DNA of 64,000 nt from an uncultured Porphyromonadaceae bacterium (GTDB taxonomy: Bacteria; Bacteroidota; Bacteroidia; Bacteroidales; Coprobacteraceae). Under the pieces are notes generated by a model. That model ran no database searches and was not told the origin of the DNA. It was given only the letters and a program-made list of their open reading frames with translations. Below are positions 26,601 to 36,534 of the stretch, piece after piece. The stretch lies in NCBI GenBank assembly GCA_900545915.1, contig URAV01000002.1, positions 1 to 64,000 on the forward strand, in the 5' to 3' direction. Position numbers and translations under genes: made by a program. The first letter of the stretch is position 1, and each line of letters begins with the position of its first letter.

Positions 26601-29116
26601 TGAAAAATACACTGAGAATTTCGACCCTCGAGAATCATCTACCGGTATTAGCGGTAGAAAACGATTGCATCGTGTCTAAAAATGCGGACATAACGGTAGC
26701 GTATCGGGTAGAGTTGCCGGAGTTGTACACTTTACTGGCAAAAGAATACGAAGCGATACACTCGATTTGGTGTAAAGCGATCCGAGTACTGCCCGATTAT
26801 TGCATCGTGCATAAACAGGATTGGTTTACTGTCGAAAAATATCAACCGGACATTAATCGGGAAGATCAAAGTTTCCTTTCCCGGTCGTTCGAACTCCATT
26901 TTAACGAACGTCCCTACTTGTACCACAACTGTTTTCTGTATATCACCAAAACGACACGGGAACAGAGCAGCAAACGGAGTATAGCCACTTCTTTAAGTCG
27001 GAATTTTATCATTCCGAAAGAGGTTGATCCGGATACGGCGAGCCGCTTTTTGGAATCTGTCGATCAATTCGAACAGATTATAAATGACAGCGGACGTGTT
27101 CGTTTGATTCGATTAACGGAAAACGAAATTGTCGGCACAAAAAAGGAAGCGGGACTGATCGAGCAATATTTTTCTCTCAGTTTATCCGATACCACTACGT
27201 TAAAAGATATTCAATTGAATCCGGAAAGCGTAAAAATCGGGGATAAAACGCTGTGCCTGCACACGATTTCGGATATAGACGACTTACCGAACGTCGTCAA
27301 TACGGACAGCCGATACGAAAAACTATCGACCGACCGTTCTGATTGCCGTTTATCGTTCGCTTCGCCGGTAGGTTTACTATTGCCTTGCAATCATATCTAT
27401 AATCAATATGTGTTCATCGATAATTCGGATGATATTTTGCGGAAGTTCGAAAAACGGGCGAAAAATCTGTATTCGCTATCAAGGTACAGTCGTGCGAATG
27501 CCATCAATAAACAATGGACCGATTTATATTTGAACGAGGCTCATTCTTTAGGCTTAACTGCGGTACGTTGTCATGCGAACGTATTGGCGTGGTCGGATAA
27601 CGATACGGAATTGAAACGGATTAAGAACGATACCGGTTCGGCTATCGCATTGATGGGTTGCAAACCTCGTTACAACACGATAGACGTTCCTACGCTCTAT
27701 TGGGCGGGTATTCCCGGATGTGCCGGAGATTTTCCAAACGAAGAGAGTTTCTTTACTTTTCTGGAACAGTCCGTTTGTCTATTCACCTTCGAAACCAATT
27801 ATCGAAGTTCCCTATCGCCGTTCGGATTGAAAATGTGCGACCGTTCCGGGAAGCCATTGCATTTAGACATTTCCGACTTGCCGATGAAAAAAGGAGTAAC
27901 GACCAACCGCAACAAATTCATTTTAGGACCGAGCGGTTCGGGAAAATCTTTTTTCACGAACCACATGGTACGCCAATATTACGAACAAGGAACACATGTA
28001 GTTTTAGTCGATACGGGAAACAGTTATATCGGACTTTGCAATCTCATACATGAAAAGACGAATGGTAAAGACGGGATTTACATCACCTATAAAGAAAACG
28101 AACCGATTACATTCAACCCGTTCTTTTCCGAAGACGGATTCGACATAGAAAAGAAAGAGAGCATAAAAACGCTGATAACGACCTTGTGGAAAAAAGACGA
28201 TGAATCTGCCACCCGTTCGGAAGAAGTCGCTTTATCGAATGCGATCAATTTATACATTAACAAGATCATGCGAGACACAAACGACTTTCCGGGTTTCAAC
28301 GGTTTTTATGAGTTCGTTTCGGGAGAATACAGAAATATTCTTATAGAAAAAAAGGTACGAGAAAAAGAGTTCGACATCAATAATTTCCTGAATGTATTAG
28401 AACCCTATTACAAAGGAGGTGAATACGATTATTTATTGAACTCCCCAAAACAGATCGACTTACGGAATAAACGTTTCGTCGTGTTCGAGCTCGACAATAT
28501 AAAAGACCACAAGATTTTATTTCCTGTTACGACTCTTATCATTATGGAAACTTTCATTTCCAAAATGCGTACGTTGAAAGGAGTCCGAAAAATGATTTTG
28601 ATCGAAGAAGCATGGAAAGCGATTGCGAGTGCAAATATGGCGGATTACATTAAATATTTATACAAAACAGTTCGGAAATATTTCGGAGAAGCGGTGGTCG
28701 TTACGCAAGAGGTGGAAGATATTATAAGCAGTCCAATAGTCAAAGAAAGCATTATTAATAACAGCGATTGTAAAATTCTTTTGGATCAACGCAAATACAT
28801 GACAAAGTTCGATGGGATACAGAGCCTTTTAGGGCTTTCGGAAAAAGAAAAATCTCAAATACTCTCGATCAATTTATCGAACGATTCGGGACGTAGGTAT
28901 AAAGAGGTCTGGATAGGTTTAGGAGGAACGCAGTCTGCGGTTTATGCAACAGAAGTCAGTACAGAAGAATATTATGCCTATACAACAGAACAAACCGAAA
29001 AAATGGAATTGCTCAACCTTTCCGAACAGTCGGGCAACAGTATGGAACAGGCGATCAAGCAACTCGCCGAAAATAAACGAGAAAACAATAACGATAAAAA
29101 TGTGAATTATGAGTAA
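26600..29116 (+). CDS. traG: TraG, VirB4-type conjugation ATPase
   Basis: This 838-residue ATPase energises assembly of the transfer channel at the inner membrane. The Walker A motif GPSGSGKSFF lies at about residues 443-452, after KKGVTTNRNKFIL. The Walker B region is RKMILIEEAWKAIASA at about 663-678, followed by YFGEAVVVTQEVEDI and a later DQRKYM segment. The N-terminal 430 residues match the VirB4-like TraG N-terminal domain. It overlaps traF by one base and the DUF3876 gene by 8 bases. Confidence 0.95.
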   Translation: MKNTLRISTLENHLPVLAVENDCIVSKNADITVAYRVELPELYTLLAKEYEAIHSIWCKAIRVLPDYCIVHKQDWFTVEKYQPDINREDQSFLSRSFELHFNERPYLYHNCFLYITKTTREQSSKRSIATSLSRNFIIPKEVDPDTASRFLESVDQFEQIINDSGRVRLIRLTENEIVGTKKEAGLIEQYFSLSLSDTTTLKDIQLNPESVKIGDKTLCLHTISDIDDLPNVVNTDSRYEKLSTDRSDCRLSFASPVGLLLPCNHIYNQYVFIDNSDDILRKFEKRAKNLYSLSRYSRANAINKQWTDLYLNEAHSLGLTAVRCHANVLAWSDNDTELKRIKNDTGSAIALMGCKPRYNTIDVPTLYWAGIPGCAGDFPNEESFFTFLEQSVCLFTFETNYRSSLSPFGLKMCDRSGKPLHLDISDLPMKKGVTTNRNKFILGPSGSGKSFFTNHMVRQYYEQGTHVVLVDTGNSYIGLCNLIHEKTNGKDGIYITYKENEPITFNPFFSEDGFDIEKKESIKTLITTLWKKDDESATRSEEVALSNAINLYINKIMRDTNDFPGFNGFYEFVSGEYRNILIEKKVREKEFDINNFLNVLEPYYKGGEYDYLLNSPKQIDLRNKRFVVFELDNIKDHKILFPVTTLIIMETFISKMRTLKGVRKMILIEEAWKAIASANMADYIKYLYKTVRKYFGEAVVVTQEVEDIISSPIVKESIINNSDCKILLDQRKYMTKFDGIQSLLGLSEKEKSQILSINLSNDSGRRYKEVWIGLGGTQSAVYATEVSTEEYYAYTTEQTEKMELLNLSEQSGNSMEQAIKQLAENKRENNNDKNVNYE

Positions 29117-29465
29117 AAAAAGAAAACCGTTGAAGCACGGAAAGCGTATTATGTCGTATCCCAAACAAAAGGAAGCGGAACTGAATCGTCCATATTTTCG
29201 TATGGATGATATTTGCGGCGTTTGGAGAAGTTTTTCGATATTCCCCACGCTTTTAATTTATAAAGATCACTCGAAATACAAACTCTGCATAATGCAAACC
29301 GATGATGTCGGACAAGTTCAGCCGGAAATATTCATCCTGGCAATTAAAGAAGAGAACGAATGTACGCTAATTTTCTCGATGCGGGACATTACCATTAAAT
29401 ATAACAATATGAATGATATATTGTCTCATGGGGAATTCGGGAACTACTTTCGGGAGTATAAATAA
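29109..29465 (+). CDS. DUF3876-like ICE protein
   Basis: The 118-residue protein has a basic N-terminus (KKRKPLKHGKRI) and a beta-rich body starting RMDDICGVWRSFSIFPTLLI (about residues 34-53). The order and the DDICGVW motif fit DUF3876, found in tra operons of Bacteroides conjugative transposons. Function is unknown. It overlaps the traG end by 8 bases, supporting that it is a real operon member. Confidence 0.65.
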   Translation: MSKKRKPLKHGKRIMSYPKQKEAELNRPYFRMDDICGVWRSFSIFPTLLIYKDHSKYKLCIMQTDDVGQVQPEIFILAIKEENECTLIFSMRDITIKYNNMNDILSHGEFGNYFREYK

Positions 29466-29482
29466 TCCAAGACCTGTATCAA

Positions 29483-30112
29483 ATGAAAAAATACCTATAT
29501 ATGATAATGAGCTTCGGACTATTTTTCATTCCGGAGAAAAGTAAAGCTGTCATTCCGGTCACCGATCATGCTCACATAGTACAAAGCATAGTAAACAGTG
29601 CGCAACAATTAGTTCAGACATCGACAACAGCGACCAACATGATCAACAACTTTAAGGAAACGGTAAAATTATACCAGCAAGGGAAGGCATATTATGATCG
29701 TCTTAAAGGGGTTACGAACCTTGTCAAAGATGCCCGCAAAGTACAGAAGACGATCTTGTTGATCGGTGAAGTATCAGATATTTATGTGAATAATTTTCAG
29801 AAGATGCTGCGAGACAAAAATTATTCGGAAACAGAGTTGAACGCCATAGCTCACGGCTATACGATATTATTACAGGAGAGTACCGATGTATTGGTAGAAC
29901 TAAAAAATATCATAAATGTATCGACACTTTCCATGACGGACAAAGAGCGGATGGATATTATCGAACAGTCGTATCAATCGGCTCTGGAGTATAGAAACTT
30001 AGTGAATTATTACACTCGAAAAAATATCGGTGTTTCTTATCTCCGGTCAAAAAAAACGGGAAATGCACAAAAGATTTCGGCCTTATACGGCTCGAACGAC
30101 CGGTATTGGTAA
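29483..30112 (+). CDS. traI: TraI, DUF4141 conjugation protein
   Basis: This 209-residue exported protein has a signal peptide (residues 1-23, ending ESKA-like EKSKA) and a helical mature region. NSAQQLVQTSTTATNMINNF (about 39-58) and KEMYNQG-like KLYQQGKAYYDRLKG are typical of DUF4141/TraI, a VirB5-like periplasmic component. It precedes traJ as in CTnDOT. Confidence 0.88.
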   Translation: MKKYLYMIMSFGLFFIPEKSKAVIPVTDHAHIVQSIVNSAQQLVQTSTTATNMINNFKETVKLYQQGKAYYDRLKGVTNLVKDARKVQKTILLIGEVSDIYVNNFQKMLRDKNYSETELNAIAHGYTILLQESTDVLVELKNIINVSTLSMTDKERMDIIEQSYQSALEYRNLVNYYTRKNIGVSYLRSKKTGNAQKISALYGSNDRYW

Positions 30113-30129
30113 ACTAAAAAGATAAAATA

Positions 30130-31200
30130 ATGATACTACTGATGTCTGGTTTCGACAATTTGCATCAGGTACTCCGTACTTTATATGCAGACATGATGCC
30201 GCTGTGTTCCTCAATGACGGGAGTAGCTAAGGGAATAGCCGGAATAGGCGCATTATTATACATAAGTTATCGAATATGGAAGTCTCTAGCCAACGCCGAG
30301 CCGATAGATGTATTTCCTCTACTTCGTCCTTTCGCCCTTTGTCTGTGTATTTTACTTTTCGAACCTGCGGTACTCGGATCGATCAACGGCATTTTAAGTC
30401 CGATCGTACAAGGCACGCACAGCCTGATGTCCGATCAGACGCTAGATATGGAAGATTACCGGCAAAAGAGAAACGAACTAGAACGGCAAGCCATGTTACG
30501 AGATCCCGAAAAGGCTTTTTTGGTCAGCAACGAAGAATTCGACAAAAAACTGGATGCCATGAGTTGGGGTATGGAAAAGTTAGGAACTATGGCGGGCATG
30601 TACATGGAACGGGAAAGCTATAATTTACAGAAAAAAGTACAGAAAATCTTTATGAACTTTTTAGAACTCATGTTCCAATCGGCAGCATTAGTGATCGATA
30701 CCCTACGCACATTCTTTCTGGTAGTCCTGTCGATTCTCGGACCGCTGGCATTTGCCCTGTCCGCATTCGACGGATTCCAAGCGACTTTGACACAATGGAT
30801 CAGCCGTTATGTAGGTATTTATCTATGGCTTCCGGTTTCCGATCTTTTTTCAGCGATTTTAGCACGCATACAGGTATTGATGATCGATCAGGATATTTCA
30901 GCGCTTCAGAATCCGGATTATATTCCGGACGGTAATACGGGGGTGTACATCATTTTTCTGATTATCGGTATTCTCGGGTATTTTACAGTTCCGACGGTAG
31001 CGAGCTGGATTATCTCTTCCGGCGGTGCGGGCGCTTACGGAAATGCCGTTAGCCGTATAGGTAAAATGGGAGGTGCGCTGACCGGTGCGGCGACAGGCTA
31101 TATATTAGGGAATATTTTCGGTTCGCACAAAATTCCGTCATCTGAAAAAATGCCGCTTCTCGACCCCGATAAGAAAAATCCCGATAAAAAAAATGACTAA
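30130..31200 (+). CDS. traJ: TraJ, polytopic conjugation membrane protein
   Basis: The 356-residue VirB6-like protein has hydrophobic segments at about residues 32-50, 62-85, 185-215, 225-245 and 272-295. Family segments include GIAGIGALLYISYRIWKSLA and FLVVLSILGPLAFALSAFDG, then GSAAGAYG-like SSGGAGAYGNAVSRIG near the C-terminus. TraJ forms part of the inner-membrane channel. The tail is lysine-rich and hydrophilic. Confidence 0.92.
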   Translation: MILLMSGFDNLHQVLRTLYADMMPLCSSMTGVAKGIAGIGALLYISYRIWKSLANAEPIDVFPLLRPFALCLCILLFEPAVLGSINGILSPIVQGTHSLMSDQTLDMEDYRQKRNELERQAMLRDPEKAFLVSNEEFDKKLDAMSWGMEKLGTMAGMYMERESYNLQKKVQKIFMNFLELMFQSAALVIDTLRTFFLVVLSILGPLAFALSAFDGFQATLTQWISRYVGIYLWLPVSDLFSAILARIQVLMIDQDISALQNPDYIPDGNTGVYIIFLIIGILGYFTVPTVASWIISSGGAGAYGNAVSRIGKMGGALTGAATGYILGNIFGSHKIPSSEKMPLLDPDKKNPDKKND

Positions 31201-31212
31201 AAACATTACACA

Positions 31213-31836
31213 ATGATATTTAAAAGTTTAAGAAACATCGAGTCATCATTTCGCCGAATACGCTTTTTCAGCATTGTTTTTTTGATTGCTTGTGCGGGAA
31301 CTACGCTATATGCAATATGGAAATCTTATTCTTTTGCGGAGAAGCAACGACAAAAAATTTATGTCCTCGATAAAGGGAAATCTTTAATATTGGCACTAGC
31401 ACAAGACCTGTCGCAAAACAGACCTGTCGAAGCAAAAGAACATATACGCCGTTTCCACGAACTCTTTTTCACATTGTCGCCGGACAAATCGGCTATCGAA
31501 AGCAATATCAAACGAGCATTGTATTTAGCCGATAAATCTGCATACGACTATTATAAGGATTTAGGAGAGAAAGGGTATTATAATCGCATCATCAGCGCCA
31601 ATATCAACCAAGTCGTACAAATCGACAGCATCGTATGCGATTTAAACAACTACCCTTATCGGGCGATCACTTACGGACGGCAAATAATCATCAGAGAAAG
31701 TAACGTAACCGAAAGAAGTTTGATAACACAGTGCGCACTGATAAATTCCGTACGATCGGACAACAACCCGCATGGGTTTACGTTGGAGAATTTTGAAATC
31801 AAAGAGAATAAGGATATTCAAACCGTCGAAAGATGA
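31213..31836 (+). CDS. traK: TraK, VirB8-like conjugation protein
   Basis: This 207-residue protein has one membrane helix near the N-terminus (about residues 15-36) and a periplasmic domain. MIFKSLRNIESSFRRIRFFS is the typical opening, and KGKSLILALAQDLSQNRPVE (about 54-73) and EAKEHIRRFHELFFTLSPD match TraK. It is the assembly scaffold between inner and outer parts of the channel. It overlaps traL by 4 bases. Confidence 0.93.
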   Translation: MIFKSLRNIESSFRRIRFFSIVFLIACAGTTLYAIWKSYSFAEKQRQKIYVLDKGKSLILALAQDLSQNRPVEAKEHIRRFHELFFTLSPDKSAIESNIKRALYLADKSAYDYYKDLGEKGYYNRIISANINQVVQIDSIVCDLNNYPYRAITYGRQIIIRESNVTERSLITQCALINSVRSDNNPHGFTLENFEIKENKDIQTVER

Positions 31837-32069
31837 AAAATAAAATAAAAGAAACAACCTGCAAATATTTCCGTAAACGAACTCCCGAGCAGATAACCAT
31901 CCTACTGGCTACCGCTATTACGATGTTCGGTATCGCATTCTCGGTGCTTTTAATAAACAGTTTAAAAAACGGCGATGATTCATTCACAATCGAACATATC
32001 GATTCCGTTCCTATCGTTTTCCCAAATGATACAATCATTTTAAAATCGAATCGCGATGGGAAAGGATAA
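31833..32069 (+). CDS. traL: TraL, DUF3989 small conjugation protein
   Basis: The 78-residue protein has a basic N-terminus, RKRTPEQI and a single membrane helix (about residues 24-45, ITILLATAITMFGIAFSVLL). This is the DUF3989/TraL form. It overlaps traK by 4 bases and traM by 14 bases, so all three are coupled. Confidence 0.85.
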   Translation: MKNKIKETTCKYFRKRTPEQITILLATAITMFGIAFSVLLINSLKNGDDSFTIEHIDSVPIVFPNDTIILKSNRDGKG

Positions 32070-33297
32070 CAAAGAGCGGACGCAGGAACAACTGATGCAA
32101 CGAAATAAACTGCTGGTCATGCCACTGTTCGGTTTAGTCTTTTTAGGTTGTTTGTACTGGATCTTCGCGCCTTTTGACGACAATGACAAAGAGGCAGGAA
32201 GATACGAATATAACTCCGATGTTCCGTCAGCTATCAACGGAGAACTCATAGATAAAAAAAAGGCTTACGAAGACTTAGAAATGATACAAAACAAAAATGA
32301 GCGCATGCAGACCTTGCAAGATTTTACCCTTTTGATCGGAAATGCGGATAGTACGAAAGCCGAAACGGCATTCAATTTAAAAATCGAGCCTAAAGGAAAG
32401 ACCGAACGAAACACAGTCGAACATTCGGGCATAGCTTATCAGAATATGACGGCAGAATTGAACAGCTTTTATCATCCGGCATCAAAGGAAAATCCTAAAG
32501 AAAAAGAACTGGAAAATAAAATCAAGGAACTCACGGAAAAATTAAATGAAAAGGAAAATGACAGTCCGGTCGATCAACAAATGGAGATTATGGAACAAAG
32601 TTATAAGATAGCAGCGAAATATTTAACTCCGCGACAATCGGACGAACAAAAAACTATAGTCACTCAAGCTGAAACAAAAACGCCGAAAGTTATTCCGGTT
32701 TCCCTTATTTCCGAAAATGTGGTATCGTCGCTTCCGCAACAAATCAGTGACAGCATGTTTTTTGCGAAAATGCAAAAAAGCCGGAATCTAGGATTCAACA
32801 CTGTCGGAGTGCAAGGTTGTCGACAAATGAAAAATACGATTCGGGCATGTATTCTTTCAGATCAAACGGTTATCAGCGGCCAGTCCGTGAAACTCCGTTT
32901 ATTAGATGCTATACGAATCGGAGATACAGCTATACCGGCAAATACGGAATTGACAGGAGAAACGGAATTACAAGGGGAACGACTCAGAATAAAAATTACA
33001 GCGATTCAATATCAAAACAATCTTTTCCCTGTAGAATTGACGGCATATGACAAAGACGGTTTAAAAGGGATTCATACACCCGGATCGATAGAGACAAATG
33101 CAGCGAAAGAAGCTATTGCCAATATGGGAGGATCATTAGGACAAAGCATCACGATTAACAGGAATGCCAGTCAGCAAATCGTTAGCGATATGATGCGGGG
33201 TGTATTGCAAGCAGGCAGTCAATATGTCGGAACAAAAGTCCGGCAAGTGAAAGTTCACCTGAAAGCGAACTATGAAGTTTTATTATCGGCCAAGTAA
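32056..33297 (+). CDS. traM: TraM, VirB10-like conjugation protein
   Basis: This 413-residue protein would span the periplasm and link inner to outer membrane parts. A short cytoplasmic N-terminus is followed by one membrane helix (about residues 18-36, NKLLVMPLFGLVFLGCLYWI), a charged variable region (50-200) and the conserved C-terminal beta domain. That domain includes MKNTIRACILSDQTVISGQS (about 258-277), SVKLRLLDAIRIGDTAIPAN and VEL-TAYDKDGLKGI. It overlaps traL by 14 bases. Confidence 0.94.
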   Translation: MGKDNKERTQEQLMQRNKLLVMPLFGLVFLGCLYWIFAPFDDNDKEAGRYEYNSDVPSAINGELIDKKKAYEDLEMIQNKNERMQTLQDFTLLIGNADSTKAETAFNLKIEPKGKTERNTVEHSGIAYQNMTAELNSFYHPASKENPKEKELENKIKELTEKLNEKENDSPVDQQMEIMEQSYKIAAKYLTPRQSDEQKTIVTQAETKTPKVIPVSLISENVVSSLPQQISDSMFFAKMQKSRNLGFNTVGVQGCRQMKNTIRACILSDQTVISGQSVKLRLLDAIRIGDTAIPANTELTGETELQGERLRIKITAIQYQNNLFPVELTAYDKDGLKGIHTPGSIETNAAKEAIANMGGSLGQSITINRNASQQIVSDMMRGVLQAGSQYVGTKVRQVKVHLKANYEVLLSAK

Positions 33298-33308
33298 CCG
33301 AATCAATT

Positions 33309-33641
33309 ATGAAGCATACAGAAATAATGGGTATTCCCAAAAGCATAACGAATAAAAGTTCTCCGTCCGTCGTATCCGTATTGAATAAAAACCATGCAGA
33401 TTTTCGCCGGTTTCAATCATCTTTCGATTTGGAACTTTCACCGGAAAACAGGGAAATAAAAGCCTTGTTGAATGTACATGATAGAGGCATTAAATGCTCT
33501 ATGGAGTCGAGACGATATATTCGGAACGATCCGGATTTGAATCAAATATCGGGAAGCGATTTTAAACAAATCAAATCATCTGTTACAATTAAAGAAATCG
33601 AAGAAAAAAAGGCAAGAAATTCTAGTTATAGAGACCGATAA
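33309..33641 (+). CDS. Hypothetical protein between traM and traN
   Basis: No family was recognised. The 110-residue product is basic and hydrophilic, lacks a signal peptide or membrane helix, and has IKSSVTIKEIEEKKARN near the end. It is co-directional with the tra genes (11 bases after traM, 45 before traN). It may be a species-specific transfer accessory. Confidence 0.5.
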   Translation: MKHTEIMGIPKSITNKSSPSVVSVLNKNHADFRRFQSSFDLELSPENREIKALLNVHDRGIKCSMESRRYIRNDPDLNQISGSDFKQIKSSVTIKEIEEKKARNSSYRDR

Positions 33642-33686
33642 AATGCGACTGTTGAACAGAGTATTCGAATCAAAACAATTAAGTAT

Positions 33687-34571
33687 ATGAAACAACTATC
33701 CTTGCTGATATTGCTGATCTTTACCGTAACGGTAAAGGCTCAGATACGGGAGAGCATGAAAATAGAGACTCCCCATAATCAATCTATCGTATCATACGGC
33801 ATACAAGTAACTTTTGCGAAAACCGTACACATTATTTTTCCCTCGGCGATTAAATATGTTGATCTGGGCAGTACGGATTTAATTGCCGGCAAAGCAGAAG
33901 GGGCGGACAATGTCCTTCGGATAAAATCATCTGTAGAAGATTTTCCGGGTGAAACGAATTTCAGCGTAATTACCGAAGACGGTAGCTTTTACAGTTTCGA
34001 CGCTTCTTATTCCAAAGAACCGGAATTACTGACCGTTGAAATGAAAGATTATCAGGAAAACGGGTATTCACAGACCCGTATGAACGTGTATTTGAAAGAA
34101 TTAGGAAATGAAAGTCCTGCTCTTGTCAAAATGATAATGCAATCTATTTATTCAGATAATGAAAAACGGTTACGGCATTTAGGCTGCAACAAATTCAAAA
34201 TACAGGCACTGATCAAAGGTATTTATGTGTATAATGAACTTTTTTACTTTCATGTTCAACTCACGAATAAAAGTAACATTCCCTATGACATCGATTATTT
34301 AAAATTCAGGATTATCGACAAAAAAAACGCGAGACGGACAGCCACACAAGAAACTGTCATCTATCCGGTGCGCAGCTATAACGAACAATTGAAAATAAAT
34401 GATCATTCAACGGTAAGGACAATTTTCGCCCTCAAGAAATTCACGTTCGACGATAGTAAAATTCTGCTTATCGAATGGTACGAAAAAAACGGAGGCAGGC
34501 ATCAAGCTATTCGTGTAGAAAGCCAAGACATCAGCGATGCGAACCCGATCAATGAAATTAAAATTAAATAG
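33687..34571 (+). CDS. traN: TraN, DUF4138 (VirB9-like) conjugation protein
   Basis: This 294-residue exported protein has a signal peptide ending at VKAQ (residue 19). The mature part contains VSYGIQVTFAKTVHIIFPSA (about 31-50), IKYVDLGSTDLIAGKAEGAD and VLRIKSSVEDF, the TraN family core. The C-terminal beta domain includes FYFHVQLTNKSNIPYDIDYL. TraN forms part of the outer-membrane core complex with TraM and TraO. Confidence 0.94.
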   Translation: MKQLSLLILLIFTVTVKAQIRESMKIETPHNQSIVSYGIQVTFAKTVHIIFPSAIKYVDLGSTDLIAGKAEGADNVLRIKSSVEDFPGETNFSVITEDGSFYSFDASYSKEPELLTVEMKDYQENGYSQTRMNVYLKELGNESPALVKMIMQSIYSDNEKRLRHLGCNKFKIQALIKGIYVYNELFYFHVQLTNKSNIPYDIDYLKFRIIDKKNARRTATQETVIYPVRSYNEQLKINDHSTVRTIFALKKFTFDDSKILLIEWYEKNGGRHQAIRVESQDISDANPINEIKIK

Positions 34572-34574
34572 ATC

Positions 34575-35153
34575 ATGAAACAATGTATATATATAATGAT
34601 ATGTATCGGGTTATTTTCCGTAACGAAGATACAAGCACAACGATGTCTCCCGAAACAAGTAGGCATCGAATTAAAAGGAGGTTTCGTAGATGGGTTTCAC
34701 GGGAGAAAAAGCGACTATACAGCATATTACGGAGGAGTATTCGTATCGACCTATACAAAAAGTCGAGATCGGTGGATAGTCGGTGCGGAATATCTGACTA
34801 AATATTTTCCGTACAAAAGCAAAAAATATCCCGTTACGCAACTGACGGCAGAGGGTAGCTATTTATATAATCTGCTATCGGATAAGGGACGAAATGTATT
34901 TTTATCGGTAGGCGGATCTGCACTGTTCGGATATGAAACCGTAAATTGGAATCAGAAACTTTTATACGACGGTGCTGTCCTAACCGACGAAGATTCTTTA
35001 ATCGGAGGTATTTCCGGGACTCTGGAATTGGAAATATTCATCACCGATAAAATCGTATTCTTAATCGATGCCGAAGAACGGATATTATTCGGCGGCAGCA
35101 CAGGGAATTTCCATACACAGATAGGATGCGGCATTAAAATTATCATCAATTAA
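34575..35153 (+). CDS. traO: TraO conjugation protein, outer-membrane beta-type
   Basis: The 192-residue product has a signal peptide (residues 1-21) and a predicted small beta-barrel with alternating aromatic strands, as in VGIELKGGFVDGF and YLYNLLSDKGRNVFLSVGGS. It ends CGIKIIIN, an outer-membrane-like terminus. The position between TraN and TraQ matches CTnDOT TraO. Confidence 0.9.
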   Translation: MKQCIYIMICIGLFSVTKIQAQRCLPKQVGIELKGGFVDGFHGRKSDYTAYYGGVFVSTYTKSRDRWIVGAEYLTKYFPYKSKKYPVTQLTAEGSYLYNLLSDKGRNVFLSVGGSALFGYETVNWNQKLLYDGAVLTDEDSLIGGISGTLELEIFITDKIVFLIDAEERILFGGSTGNFHTQIGCGIKIIIN

Positions 35154-35159
35154 TCGATT

Positions 35160-35591
35160 ATGAAAATGGAAATAATAAGAAGTATAGGTTCGATATTAGC
35201 CGTCATGTTATTTTGCTATTACCTCATTGCTTGTGATGATGGTATTACGATAAAACAAAATTTCGATTTCTCGGTATCCGTTGAAAAATACCGTACTGAA
35301 ATCGTAAAGGATGAAACGATGAAACTCGTATTTCATTTACAGAGGGAAGGGAACTATGTACAAACGAAGTACTTTGTTTCGTGCTTTATTCGGAACGGGC
35401 AAGGAACGATACGAGATAAATTCGGAAACGAACTGATGATGAACACGGCATATACCGTTTACGATACCGACGCCTACGAATTAAGTTATACATCCCAATG
35501 TAGCGATTCGCACACTATCGAATTAACATTTTCCGATAGTTTCGGCAACATACGGGAAGTCGTGATCGAACTACAGAATAAAAGAGAATAA
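35160..35591 (+). CDS. traQ: TraQ-like DUF3872 lipoprotein
   Basis: This 143-residue protein has a lipoprotein signal peptide with lipobox LIAC (Cys22) and a beta-rich body, QNFDFSVSVEKYRTEIVKDE then DTDAYELSYTSQ, typical of DUF3872/TraQ. No TraP-type primase gene lies between TraO and TraQ, unlike CTnDOT. It ends 16 bases before the first fimbria-type gene. Confidence 0.85.
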   Translation: MKMEIIRSIGSILAVMLFCYYLIACDDGITIKQNFDFSVSVEKYRTEIVKDETMKLVFHLQREGNYVQTKYFVSCFIRNGQGTIRDKFGNELMMNTAYTVYDTDAYELSYTSQCSDSHTIELTFSDSFGNIREVVIELQNKRE

Positions 35592-35606
35592 TTAATCCAT
35601 TAACGT

Positions 35607-36506
35607 ATGAAAAATTTTAGAGATGTAAGCCTGTTGGCGTTTACGTTACTGCCCTTATTGTCTTGTGTGACTTCTTGTGAAAAAGACAGGTCGGGATACA
35701 ACGAGGCAAGAAATGGCTACCTACATTGTACGGTCGACAAAGGCCGGCTGTGGTTTTGGACAGAAACGCCGGAAACTATAAAATTATTTCTTTTTCCAAC
35801 ATCGAGGGCAGAACTGAAAAATGCGGAGATCGGCATCGATGGGGGTACGATAGGAAATATCGCTGAAGATAGGTATGATATGATTGCCCTAACCGGTAAT
35901 TTAAAAAATACGAGCTTCCGAGGGATGGGTAACTATCATACGGCTGAAATATATCTGACAGAAAAGATAGATAAAGACGGGCATTCGATTATAGATCAAC
36001 CGGAAATCGTTTATGCCGACAGAGGTAGTATAAATATTTTACCGGAACGGCTTACCGAAAAAGAACTCAATCCGATTTCCCTCGTCAAATGCCTAGCATT
36101 TCATATCAAGAGCATAGGTATCGCCCAGATAGAAAAATACAGTTGTCGCCTAACAGGAGTCGCATCCGCTGTCCGGTTGCACAATTCCGAAGCGGTCGAT
36201 TGTAATTCATCCGTAATTTTCGAGCCGAAAAACAACCACACGGAATACTTTTCCCGAGTACGCGTTTTCGGTTTCGATACCGACAACGCAGACCGTAAAA
36301 CGCTTTTGCACATCAGTTGCTTTCTAGAAAACGAGTCGCAAAAAAACATATCCTTAGACTTAACGGAATATATCGATTTATTCAACTCAGATTCAGCTAG
36401 CTGTACAATCGAGATCGATTTCGAACACTTAGATGTCGCTTTAAATCCTTCGGTCACGATTACAGACTGGCAAACGGGAACGAACGGTTATATCGAATTA
36501 AACTAA
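35607..36506 (+). CDS. DUF5119/FimB-Mfa2-like lipoprotein
   Basis: The 299-residue product has a lipoprotein signal peptide ending VTSC (Cys24). Its body resembles DUF5119 and the FimB/Mfa2 anchors of Bacteroidales type V fimbriae, with PETIKLFLFPTSRAE and a closing SVTITDWQTGTNGYIELN that matches the fimbrillin ends downstream. It may anchor or initiate a fimbria. It follows traQ by 16 bases with no visible terminator, so it is probably read from the tra operon. Confidence 0.75.
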   Translation: MKNFRDVSLLAFTLLPLLSCVTSCEKDRSGYNEARNGYLHCTVDKGRLWFWTETPETIKLFLFPTSRAELKNAEIGIDGGTIGNIAEDRYDMIALTGNLKNTSFRGMGNYHTAEIYLTEKIDKDGHSIIDQPEIVYADRGSINILPERLTEKELNPISLVKCLAFHIKSIGIAQIEKYSCRLTGVASAVRLHNSEAVDCNSSVIFEPKNNHTEYFSRVRVFGFDTDNADRKTLLHISCFLENESQKNISLDLTEYIDLFNSDSASCTIEIDFEHLDVALNPSVTITDWQTGTNGYIELN

Positions 36507-36534
36507 CTATCAACCAATTATTAAATAAATGATT

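Noticed and set aside
26686..26701. Fourth copy of the CGGAC motif inside traG
   Set aside because: Only one half-site (TGCGGACATA) is present, without the second half-site or TTATAA.
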